In this document: positions 33,885 to 41,562 of the stretch, piece after piece
Layout: every line of letters starts with the position of its first letter
Numbering within the stretch: the stretch's first letter is position 1
Assembly: GCF_031454155.1 (NCBI RefSeq)
Contig: NZ_JAVDQG010000002.1
Coordinates: forward strand, 124,001 to 188,000
Reading direction: 5' to 3'
Length of the DNA stretch: 64,000 nt
From: Desmospora profundinema
Lineage (GTDB): Bacteria > Bacillota > Bacilli > Thermoactinomycetales > DSM-45169
The notes under the pieces: generated by a model
Seen by the model: only the letters and a program-made list of their open reading frames with translations
What the model was told of the DNA's origin: nothing
Database searches by the model: none
Position numbers and translations under genes: made by a program

Positions 33885-35321
33885 TCAACGATACTGGATC
33901 GCGCACGTTTTCACCTGACTGTAAAAGTCCAAGGCTGCCTGCCCCTGTTCTCGGGTATGGGAGCTGGACCCTTTCATCCCGCCGAAAGGAGCTTGATATT
34001 CTACACCTGCCGTTTCCTGGTTGACTCGTACCATTCCTGCTTCCGCTTTGTCCAAAAAGAGATGCGCCTTGGACAAGTCCCGGGTAAACAGGGACGCACT
34101 TAACCCGTAGACGGTTTGGTTGCACCATTCAACCGCTTCCTCAAAATCAGACGCTTCCAGTATGACCGCCAAAGGCCCGAAGATTTCTTCCTGGGACAAT
34201 TGGTGCTTGACATCCACACCCGTCACCACGATCGGATCGATATAGTATCCCGGGTCAGACAGCGACGATGTCTTTTCCGTCAACACCTCTGCCGAACTCC
34301 GGGCCAGGTCGACATAAGAGGAAACTTTATCGTATTGCTCCTTGGAGGCGACCGGACCGAGGGTTGCCGTCGGGTCCAGCGCGTTGGCCATTTTGATCTT
34401 GGCCATCTCTTTTTTCAACACCTCTGTAAATGCTGAAAAAATTCCTTTTTCCACAATGATTCTACTGGTAGCCGTGCACTTCTGACCGGCTGACCGAAAT
34501 GCTCCACTCAACACGAGTGGAACGGTTTGATGGATATCTGCGTCCCGAAGAACAACAGCCGCATTCTTCCCGCCCATCTCTGTTTGGTATTTGATGTTTC
34601 GTTTGGCACAAATCATGGCCACCTTTGTTCCCGTTTCCGAAGAGCCGGTAAAGCTGACACCATCCAGATCCATCTGTTCCAGTAAAGGGGGGCCGATCTC
34701 CCGTCCCTTCCCAATCAATAAATTCAAAACCCCTGGCGGCAAATCCGTTGCCGCAAAAATCTCCATCAAACGAGTGGCTGTAAGGGAAGCGTTTTCTGAC
34801 GGCTTCCAAATGACCGTATTCCCGCAGATTAAAGCCGGAGCCAGTTTCCAGATTGGAATAGCCACCGGAAAATTCCAGGGGGTGATGATTCCTACCACCC
34901 CTAAAGGAACCCGTTTGGTATATTGAAGGACACCGGTAGACGAAGCCGGGATGACCGATCCGTCTGATCGCATTCCTTCTGCCGCATAATACTTTAAAAG
35001 ATGGATCCCTCTTTTCACTTCCCCTTTCATTTCCGTTATGGGCTTGCCCATTTCCGAGCTAGCCAGCGTCGCCAGGTCCTCCAACTGATTCTGAAGCGCC
35101 TGCGCCATGTGATAGAGAACTTCCCCCCGTTCCCCAGGGGTCTTTGAAGCCCATTCACCCAAGGCATTTCGTGCCGCTTTCTCGGCTTCCATCACATGAT
35201 AGTCATGGGACAGATGGATGACACCGACTTCCTCATCCAAGTTTGAAGGGTTTTTTACGACCATTTTTCGACCGTCGGGAATCATCCACTCGTCGCCGAT
35301 TCGGTTTTTGCTCTCCATCAT
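33885..35321 (-). CDS. aldehyde dehydrogenase, probable 2-oxoglutarate semialdehyde (2,5-dioxovalerate) dehydrogenase, 478 aa
   Basis: A complete ALDH: ITPWNFPVAIPIWKLAPAL for NAD(P) binding, E248 in EMGGKN and nucleophile C282 in SAGQKCTATSR. The family includes the enzymes that end hydroxyproline and pentose routes by oxidising 2-oxoglutarate semialdehyde to 2-oxoglutarate. Position just after the DapA-family gene makes this the likely reaction; other semialdehydes cannot be excluded. ATG 35321 follows AAAGGAGAGGATCCGTC. Confidence 0.88.
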   Translation of the reverse strand: MMESKNRIGDEWMIPDGRKMVVKNPSNLDEEVGVIHLSHDYHVMEAEKAARNALGEWASKTPGERGEVLYHMAQALQNQLEDLATLASSEMGKPITEMKGEVKRGIHLLKYYAAEGMRSDGSVIPASSTGVLQYTKRVPLGVVGIITPWNFPVAIPIWKLAPALICGNTVIWKPSENASLTATRLMEIFAATDLPPGVLNLLIGKGREIGPPLLEQMDLDGVSFTGSSETGTKVAMICAKRNIKYQTEMGGKNAAVVLRDADIHQTVPLVLSGAFRSAGQKCTATSRIIVEKGIFSAFTEVLKKEMAKIKMANALDPTATLGPVASKEQYDKVSSYVDLARSSAEVLTEKTSSLSDPGYYIDPIVVTGVDVKHQLSQEEIFGPLAVILEASDFEEAVEWCNQTVYGLSASLFTRDLSKAHLFLDKAEAGMVRVNQETAGVEYQAPFGGMKGSSSHTREQGQAALDFYSQVKTCAIQYR

Positions 35322-35340
35322 GACGGATCCTCTCCTTTCC

Positions 35341-35474
35341 TAGGCGTGTTTGATTATTCCTAATCCCGGGTCGGCATGCTGTCTTCGATCTCTTGCAAAA
35401 AGCGCAAAGGATCGCAGCCAGCTATGCGACCCTCCCTTTTTCTCACGGAAAATCGAATGACTAGACAGACCCTA
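35341..35474. repeat. MITE-like element between the deaminase and ALDH genes
   Basis: Ends TAGGCGTGTTTG (35341) and CAGACCCTA (35466-35474), the terminal pattern shared with the elements at 41213, 53433 and 55402. It fills nearly the whole spacer, starting 20 bases beyond the ALDH start codon. Its terminal CTA supplies the TAG stop of the upstream deaminase gene (35472-35474). Confidence 0.75.
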
Positions 35475-36362
35475 ATGGGGTAACACGGATCGATGGGCCA
35501 CAGCCCGTTTAAAAGCCGCTTTTACCTTCGCGTAGTGTTCCTCCGTCAGGGGTAATCGAGGAGGACGAGTCGGACCTACCGGCTGCCCAGCGAGCTCCAT
35601 CATATACTTGATAGACTGAACCAATTGCGGATCGGCATCGTAATGGAACAGCGGAAGCAGATCCCGGTACAGTACCATTGCTTCGGCGACTTTTCCCTCC
35701 CTTGCTAGTTGGAACAACTTCGAACATGGCTGCGGAAGTGCATTGGGCACGCCTGCAATCCAGCCCGTCGCCCCCGCTAACGGTCCTTCCATAGCCAGAT
35801 CATCCACACCGATCAACACTTCCAAATTTGTTTGATCCAAAATTTCGTGAACACGGCGGATATCACCGCTAAATTCCTTCACTGCTACTACGTGATCCAA
35901 CCGGGACAACGCCGTCAACAGGTCTGGTGTCAGATCCGCTTTGTAATCCCGGGGATTGTTGTATGCAATGATAGGCAATCCAACGGAATTGAGCGCTTCA
36001 TAATGGGCAATGATTTCATTCTCCAATGGAGAGTAGTGAATCGGCGGTAGAGCCATCACTCCTTCCGCTCCTGCTTGCTTGGCATATCGGGCCCACTCCA
36101 CAGCCTGTTGCGTGGATGGGGCTCCCGTGCCCACGACGACCGGAGCTTTTCCCTTCGCTGCTTCCGTCACAATGTCCACCACTTTTTTTCGTTCTTCGGT
36201 GGTAAGCGTTGCATATTCCCCTAAAGATCCAGCAGGGACAAGACCTTGAACACCTTCTTCAATCAGCCACTGGGATAATTCGTAAAGCCGCTTTTCATCT
36301 AATTCATCATTCTCCTTAAACGGCGTGACAATGGCCACATAGATGCCCTCAAACCTCGCCAT
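35472..36362 (-). CDS. DapA family lyase, probable 1-pyrroline-4-hydroxy-2-carboxylate deaminase, 296 aa
   Basis: Class I aldolase barrel of the dihydrodipicolinate synthase family: Schiff-base K162 in VAVKEFSGD and catalytic Y134 in AYNNP are present; the GSLGEY motif near 46 replaces the GTTGE of true DapA, as in related non-lysine enzymes. In hydroxyproline pathways this family deaminates and dehydrates the pyrroline to 2-oxoglutarate semialdehyde, and the ALDH gene next door handles that product. The TAG stop is formed by the end of a MITE-like repeat, so the native C-terminus may have been slightly longer. Confidence 0.85.
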   Translation of the reverse strand: MARFEGIYVAIVTPFKENDELDEKRLYELSQWLIEEGVQGLVPAGSLGEYATLTTEERKKVVDIVTEAAKGKAPVVVGTGAPSTQQAVEWARYAKQAGAEGVMALPPIHYSPLENEIIAHYEALNSVGLPIIAYNNPRDYKADLTPDLLTALSRLDHVVAVKEFSGDIRRVHEILDQTNLEVLIGVDDLAMEGPLAGATGWIAGVPNALPQPCSKLFQLAREGKVAEAMVLYRDLLPLFHYDADPQLVQSIKYMMELAGQPVGPTRPPRLPLTEEHYAKVKAAFKRAVAHRSVLPH

Positions 36363-36473
36363 ATGGTTATCCCCTCTTTTTTGAAAATGTGTGAACCGTG
36401 TACCTGACAGGCCAAACGGGAAAAAGAAGGATCACCCCCTCTTCCTTCCGTTCACCTGCTTCCCCCTTGTATA

Positions 36474-36490
36474 CAGCAAAAATGATGCCA
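36474..36490 (-). promoter_or_regulatory. sigma-54 promoter of the deaminase-ALDH operon
   Basis: On the minus strand TGGCAT-CATTT-TTGCTG matches the -24/-12 consensus. It lies about 112 bases upstream of ATG 36362 and downstream of the broken nhaC gene. Confidence 0.78.
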
Positions 36491-36534
36491 ATTCTGTCTA
36501 TCAACCGACTGCTGTTCTGAGGCGTCCTCCGGTA

Positions 36535-36560
36535 CAAAGAAACCGCCCACGTATGGGCGG
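36535..36560 (-). terminator. terminator after truncated nhaC
   Basis: CCGCCCA/TGGGCGG stem, four-base loop, then TTTCTTTG on the minus strand. Confidence 0.65.
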
Positions 36561-36585
36561 AATTTTCTGAATATGGATACCCCAC

Positions 36586-37422
36586 TTAAATCGATTTCCC
36601 CGCAGCAGACTGCTGATCGGGCTTATCTGAGGGTTTCGTCCGGTCTTCGGTATACCAAATAAACTTGCCGGTATAGCCGTAGAAGATCGTGATTGCGATG
36701 GCGATAAAGTTAAACCACATAAACGGAAGGTACTCCCATGTGGCCACTCCCAACACGGCAGCCATAAAGATCCCGCCGTCCGACCAGGGAACCATCGGTG
36801 TGGTAATCGTCCCTCCCGCTTCGGTGTTTCTGGAAAGTACCGTCCGGTTCACTCTCATCTTGTCATAGTTTTCTTCCGTCATCTTGGAGCCCGTAATAAG
36901 GGAAACATAGGCAGCCCCTCTAAAAAAGTTCCCGAGAAACCCCGCAAAGATGGTCGAGAGGGTTAACCGTCCCACGTTGGTAACCAGTTTAGACATCGCT
37001 TCGCTAATGACCGTTAACACCCCTGTTGCTTCAAACAAGCCCCCCAAGCCGAGAGCGAAGAGAATGAGAACGATCACATCAAGCATGAAAGCGATCCCGC
37101 CTCGGTTTAACAACTGATCCAAAAAATCGACGTTAGATTCAATCTGAAACCCGCTGTATAGTGTGTGCACCGCATCCAGAGGATTCATTCCTTGAAACAG
37201 GATCGCCCATACACAACCAAGAACCGCCCCAAAGCAAATGGTGGGAATCGCCGGTTTTTTCATCGCTAGCAACGTGATCACAACAGCGGCGGGAATAAGA
37301 ACATACCCGCTTACATGAAAGTGAGTGGACAATGCGTTGGATACGGCTTCTGCTTGGGCCAGATCGGCGCTTCCGTCTACGTGACGTCTCTCACGGCTAA
37401 ACCCGTGGGCTTCTCGGATCAT
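36586..37422 (-). pseudogene. nhaC: Na+/H+ antiporter NhaC, C-terminal part only, joined to TnpB element end
   Basis: From about residue 17 on, the frame is the C-terminal 260 or so residues of an NhaC-family antiporter (full proteins are about 460-480 aa): FEATGVLTVISEAMSKLV, FFRGAAYVSLITGSKM and NTEAGGTITTPMVPWSDGG are conserved. The first 14 codons (MIREAHGFSRERRH) come from the right end of the adjoining TnpB element. The N-terminal half is not found on the far side of the element or elsewhere in the window, so the locus suffered more than simple insertion. Transport activity is unlikely. Confidence 0.82.
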
Positions 37423-37467
37423 CGGATGCGGTAATCCGCTACCCTCTCCCGAAGGCTTCGCCCGAGC
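37384..37467 (-). ncRNA. candidate omega-RNA / right end of TnpB element (copy 1)
   Basis: The 84 bases after the tnpB stop are strongly conserved with copy 2 (42868-42970) and fold: a GGGCGAAGCC-TTCGGG region and a terminal CCCACGG/CCGTG hairpin. TnpB proteins use an RNA from this end of the element as guide scaffold. Conservation is seen; RNA function is inferred from the family. Confidence 0.5.
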
Positions 37468-38601
37468 CTAACAAAGTTGAAGTTGCAATGGGTCGTACCT
37501 TGGGTCTGATGTATGGCCCATGGCTTTCAAGAGGATGTTACGGGCAGCGTTCACGTCGCGGTCTTCGGTGTACCCGCAACTGCAAGTATGCATCCGAACT
37601 TCCAAGCTTTTTTTCACCATCCGACCACATTTAGAACAAGCCTGAGAAGTGTTGCGGGGATCGACCAACTTCACTTCCTTACCGGCCCACTCTGCCTTGT
37701 AAGTGGTAAAGTCAATCAATTGTCTCCATGCGGCATCCGCAATCTTCTTTGCTAAGGGACGGTTTTTCACCATCCCTTTTACGTTCAGCTTTTCAAACGC
37801 GATGAGATCATAGCGATCCACGAGGGAGCGACTGATCTTATGAGCAAGGTCTTTTCGTTGATTCGCCACCCTCTCATGAGCTTTCGCCAACAACGCTACC
37901 GCTTTGCGCTGACGATGGGAACCCTTCTTTCGCCGGGATACCGTTCGCTGTAAACGCTTGATGCTACAGAGACCTTTCTCCAGAAATCTCATGGCCGGAA
38001 AGAACTCTTTGTCGGATGTGACGGCAAAGTGTTTCACACCTAAATCGATTCCTACCTGCTTCCCACTGGGCTTGATCCGGGAAGGCTCCATGGTGCAGGT
38101 TACCATCACATAGTAGCGACCGTTCTTTCGCTTGACAACAAGTGTCTTTGGACTTCCTTCCATCTGGCGATGCATCTTGACGCGAACCTCTCCGATTTTG
38201 GGGATGCGGATGAACTTTCCCTGGAACATGGATACTTTTGCTTGGGGATAGGTCATGGAATCAAACCGATTCTTCCCTTGGAAACGTGGAAATCCGGGCT
38301 TCTCCCCATTCTTCACTCGACGGAAAAAGTGCTGGAAAGCCAAATCCAACCGCTTTGCCACTTGTTGAAGGACTTGGGAGTGAACCTGTTTAAATTTGGG
38401 GATTTCCTTTTTCAACCAAGGAAGTTCGGTAGCTTGTTGGTGATAGCTTAAGGAGACTCCTTGTCTTTGATAGGCGAAGCGACGTTGTTCCAGCATACTA
38501 TTGTATAGCCATCGGCACATGCCTAGACTCCATTCAATCTTTTCCCTTTGCTCAGTGGTGGGAACTAACTTGAATTTGTAGGTTCGGATCAGTTGAGTCA
38601 C
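37468..38601 (-). CDS. tnpB: RNA-guided endonuclease TnpB (OrfB) family, 377 aa
   Basis: Intact TnpB. The RuvC residues are all present: D186 in GIDLGVKH, E270 in FEKLNVKGM and D349 in DRDVNAARN. The zinc finger uses C322, C325, C340 and C342. The N-terminal HTH and OrfB central domains are complete, so nuclease activity is plausible. GTG 38601 touches its AAAAGGAG; in copy 2 the equivalent of codon 4 is GTG with good spacing, while here that codon is CTG. The guide would be set by the flank at the right end, now nhaC sequence. Confidence 0.9.
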   Translation of the reverse strand: MTQLIRTYKFKLVPTTEQREKIEWSLGMCRWLYNSMLEQRRFAYQRQGVSLSYHQQATELPWLKKEIPKFKQVHSQVLQQVAKRLDLAFQHFFRRVKNGEKPGFPRFQGKNRFDSMTYPQAKVSMFQGKFIRIPKIGEVRVKMHRQMEGSPKTLVVKRKNGRYYVMVTCTMEPSRIKPSGKQVGIDLGVKHFAVTSDKEFFPAMRFLEKGLCSIKRLQRTVSRRKKGSHRQRKAVALLAKAHERVANQRKDLAHKISRSLVDRYDLIAFEKLNVKGMVKNRPLAKKIADAAWRQLIDFTTYKAEWAGKEVKLVDPRNTSQACSKCGRMVKKSLEVRMHTCSCGYTEDRDVNAARNILLKAMGHTSDPRYDPLQLQLC

Positions 38602-38763
38602 CTCCTTTTGACCCTATTCTATCGCCAAATGGTCGGACTTGCGAGAGGGGACAAGCCCCTCCCTCGTCCGACGCTCGCTTTCATCCCACCCCTCAAGGGC
38701 TGGGTTTTCCCGCTCGCATTCTATAAAAAGGAGGATCGACTTCTCTCTTTTTTGTACGCAAAT

Positions 38764-38786
38764 AAACCGGCTAAAACGGCCGGCTT
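38764..38786 (-). terminator. terminator after ugd
   Basis: AAACCGGC/GCCGGCTTT stem with a six-base loop; followed by TTTATTTG on the minus strand. The 120 bases up to the ugd stop hold nothing else I can identify. Confidence 0.6.
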
Positions 38787-38911
38787 TGTGGCTATCTTTT
38801 TCGGATGTCTGAATTTCGATACATTTTACCCTTGGATGTCAAAAAAATAAGACAGAACCGTGTGGAAGGGACTCCTACTCTTCTCCTCTTAGCGAGATTT
38901 CCGCTCTTCAT

Positions 38912-40267
38912 TCATCCATTGCGGGTCCGACTCTCGGGCAGGCTCACTGACTCTGATTTCACCGGACGCACACTGGGACGTCCCACGGACAGATAGGTGA
39001 GCGGCCAGTGCTGGGCAACTCGTTTCATCGCATCCAGGGAATATAGATTACGGCCATCCAGCAGGATCCAGTCATGACGGCCCGCCATGATCCGGCTCCA
39101 GTCGCAGTTGCGAAATTCTTCCCACTCTGTCATCAGAATCGTCACGTCGGAGGCAGACGCCACTTCGTAGGAATCCTCGCATAGATGAACGTCCTCCACG
39201 GGATAGTCCCTCCGGATCAATGGATCGTACGCAAATACTTCAGCGCCCGCCTCTACTGCCATTCGGCAAAATGGAATGGACGGCGCTTCCCTTAAATCGT
39301 CGGACATAGGCTTAAAGGTGAGTCCCCAAACCCCGATCTTCCGCCCGCGCAAGCCGCCACACTCATCCTCCAACCGCTGCAGTAGTGTTAATGGGCGTCC
39401 ACGGTTGATACGGGCCGCCGCTTCTACCAATGACATTTCAACGTTTTCTCGTTTTCCGATGGCAATCAATGCTTGGGTGTCCTTTGGAAAACAGGAACCC
39501 CCGTATCCCATCCCCGGACGTAGAAAGGCAGACCCGATCCGCGGATCGGCTCCCATTCCCCGCGCGACGGCATTCACATCGGCGTCGATCCGATCGCATA
39601 AATCGGCGATCATGTTGATATAAGAGATTTTCATGGCCAAAAACGCATTGGAAGCGTATTTAATCATCTCCGCACTGCGTCTGTCGCATATTTGCAGGGG
39701 TGCACTCAACCCATGATAGATCCGTTCCATCACTTTGCGGGCAAAGGGAGAGGATGTTCCGACCACCATCCGATCCGGATGAAAAAAATCATCCACCGCA
39801 TTGCCTTGACGCAGAAACTCCGGGTTGGATACCACATGTAAATCACACCGCTCCCACTTTTGCCGCAATATCTCTTCCAAGCCATCCCCCGTACCGGGAG
39901 GAACCGTGCTTTTCACCACGACCACCGTATTGGAGCGAGCATGCTTGCCGATATCAGCGACCGCTTGTTCCACTTGGCGCAGATCCGCGCTGCCGTCAGC
40001 GGTTTTCGGAGTTCCGACAGCGATAAAGCAGACCGGACTTTCATGGATCGCTGCCGGAATATCGATACAAAAGCGAATGCGCCCGTTGCTGCTGGCTTTA
40101 TTGAGAACTTCCTGTAAACCAGGTTCCCATAAGGGTATTCCTCCGGCGTTCAGGGTGGCCACTTTTTCCGCAGCGATGTCCGCCCCGATCACCTCATGTC
40201 CCAACGCTGCTAAACCCGCCGCAGTCACCAACCCCACATATCCGATTCCCAAGACCGTGATTTTCAC
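38912..40267 (-). CDS. ugd: UDP-glucose 6-dehydrogenase, 451 aa
   Basis: Oxidises UDP-glucose to UDP-glucuronate with NAD+, supplying teichuronic acid or capsule precursors. The Rossmann start KITVLGIGYVGLVTAAGLAALGHEV, the TVPPGTGD turn and the catalytic Cys in YGGSCFPKDTQAL are clear. GTG 40267 overlaps the galU stop (GTGA) and has AGGGAAGG upstream; the frame open to 40435 is read-through. It works directly after GalU, which makes its substrate. Confidence 0.93.
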   Translation of the reverse strand: MKITVLGIGYVGLVTAAGLAALGHEVIGADIAAEKVATLNAGGIPLWEPGLQEVLNKASSNGRIRFCIDIPAAIHESPVCFIAVGTPKTADGSADLRQVEQAVADIGKHARSNTVVVVKSTVPPGTGDGLEEILRQKWERCDLHVVSNPEFLRQGNAVDDFFHPDRMVVGTSSPFARKVMERIYHGLSAPLQICDRRSAEMIKYASNAFLAMKISYINMIADLCDRIDADVNAVARGMGADPRIGSAFLRPGMGYGGSCFPKDTQALIAIGKRENVEMSLVEAAARINRGRPLTLLQRLEDECGGLRGRKIGVWGLTFKPMSDDLREAPSIPFCRMAVEAGAEVFAYDPLIRRDYPVEDVHLCEDSYEVASASDVTILMTEWEEFRNCDWSRIMAGRHDWILLDGRNLYSLDAMKRVAQHWPLTYLSVGRPSVRPVKSESVSLPESRTRNG

Positions 40268-41193
40268 AATGCCTTCCCTCTTTCTGAAGGGTGATGTCTT
40301 AACACCATCCGCTCCATCATCGGCAACAGACGTGCCCGCAGAGCCGGATCCTGTAAACCGAAAGCCAAGTTGGCTTCCAGGAATCCCAACGGATGACCCA
40401 CATCGAACCGGGTCCCGGTAAATCCGAAAGCCCACATGGCTATCGTTTCCTTCCAGTATTGAAGTGCATCGGTCAATTGCACTTCCCCTTTCAAACCGCG
40501 CGGCGTTTGTTCCAGTACGTCAAAAAGAGACGGTTCCAAAATATATCGTCCCATGATGGCGATCCGCGATGGCGCTTCATCCAAACTTGGTTTTTCCACG
40601 AGATCAAATAAGGGCACGATCTCCCCTGAGCGAACCGTCCGTTTGACTGAACGGACCACTCCGTACTTGGACACGTCTTCGGCCCCTACTGTTTGAACAC
40701 CGATCACCGGATCGCCCATTTGTTCATACTGCTCGATCAGCTGCCGGGTACACGGCGGCATCCCCACCGGTGTCTCCACGATGTCGTCCCCCAACAACAG
40801 TGCAAAGGGTTCCTCCCCGACAAAGGTGCGGGCATGCAGGACCGCATCTCCCAAACCCATGGGTTCTTTTTGCCGGATATAGTGGATGCGGGCCAGATGG
40901 GAGATAGACTCCATCTGTTCCAAACGATCCCTCTGCCCCCGAACTTCCAACAGGTGTTCCAATTCGCCGGATCGGTCAAAATGGTCTTCAATCGCCCGCT
41001 TGCTCCTGCCGGTGATGATCAGGATGTCTTTGATACCGGATGAGACCGCTTCTTCCACGATGAACTGGATCGCCGGTTTGTCCACAATCGGGAGCATTTC
41101 CTTAGGCAATGCTTTGGTGGCAGGCAAAAACCGCGTGCCCAAACCGGCTGCCGGAATGACCGCCTTTCTTACACGGGTGTTTTTCATAGACAT
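40264..41193 (-). CDS. galU: UTP-glucose-1-phosphate uridylyltransferase
   Basis: Makes UDP-glucose from UTP and glucose 1-phosphate. The nucleotidyltransferase signature AVIPAAGLGTRFLPATKALPKEMLPI is at the N-terminus, with GLGDAVLHARTFVG and the LLGDDIV metal site near residue 133. 309 aa is typical. ATG 41193 has AAAGGAG nine bases ahead. The start region sits 20 bases from a MITE-like element, which may have replaced its original promoter area. Confidence 0.95.
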   Translation of the reverse strand: MSMKNTRVRKAVIPAAGLGTRFLPATKALPKEMLPIVDKPAIQFIVEEAVSSGIKDILIITGRSKRAIEDHFDRSGELEHLLEVRGQRDRLEQMESISHLARIHYIRQKEPMGLGDAVLHARTFVGEEPFALLLGDDIVETPVGMPPCTRQLIEQYEQMGDPVIGVQTVGAEDVSKYGVVRSVKRTVRSGEIVPLFDLVEKPSLDEAPSRIAIMGRYILEPSLFDVLEQTPRGLKGEVQLTDALQYWKETIAMWAFGFTGTRFDVGHPLGFLEANLAFGLQDPALRARLLPMMERMVLRHHPSERGKAL

Positions 41194-41212
41194 CGCAAAG
41201 CACTCCTTTCAT

Positions 41213-41562
41213 TAGAGGGTGTCTGAACAATCCGTAAGGCTAGTGCCCCTTCAGGTAACTTCGATCTGTTTTTCATGGCCTTTACGCGGACAAGTCGGTC
41301 GGCTTGGTTTTCCGTCTTCGCTCCATGCGTGGCAGAGTCGACTCCGCCGGAAAACCAAGCCTCCCTCCACGTAAACACGATCGATATTGGTAGAAGGGGC
41401 ACTAGATCCCGTGTTGGTATGTCTGTCTTCGGTTTCGTTGCAAACGTGCACAGCGAAACCGGAGAACGAAAGGGACCCCGGACGCTGTGAGTGCAAAGGG
41501 GAGTCCAAAGTCATACCGCCCCTCCCTTCTTCACTGGGAAATAGAATGACCAAACAACCCTA
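41213..41562. repeat. MITE-like element carrying a nested second element
   Basis: Outer ends TAGAGGGTGTCTG (41213) and AACAACCCTA (41553-41562) match the family at 35341 and 53433. The outer sequence is interrupted at its GGC-GAGATCCC position by 41240-41405, so the outer element without the insert is about 184 bases. It provides the stop codon of the glycosyltransferase (TAG at 41560-41562). Confidence 0.75.
41240..41405. repeat. nested palindromic element
   Basis: Perfect 13-base terminal inverted repeats CTAGTGCCCCTTC/GAAGGGGCACTAG. Inside, GGCTTGGTTTTCCG and CGGAAAACCAAGCC form a second long hairpin. Total 166 bases, no coding capacity. Confidence 0.75.

Larger units (their letters stand above)
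37381..38726 (-). mobile_element. IS200/IS605-group element, TnpB only (copy 1)
   Basis: Bounds come from comparison with the second copy at 42865-44262. On the element's right side both end GTCAC after a CCCACGG-TTTA-CCGTG type hairpin; on the left both keep GGCTGGGTTTTC-CGCTCGC and start TATAG after a T (TTATAG on the coding strand). No TnpA gene is present, so it is an IS1341-like, non-autonomous form. Confidence 0.7.
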
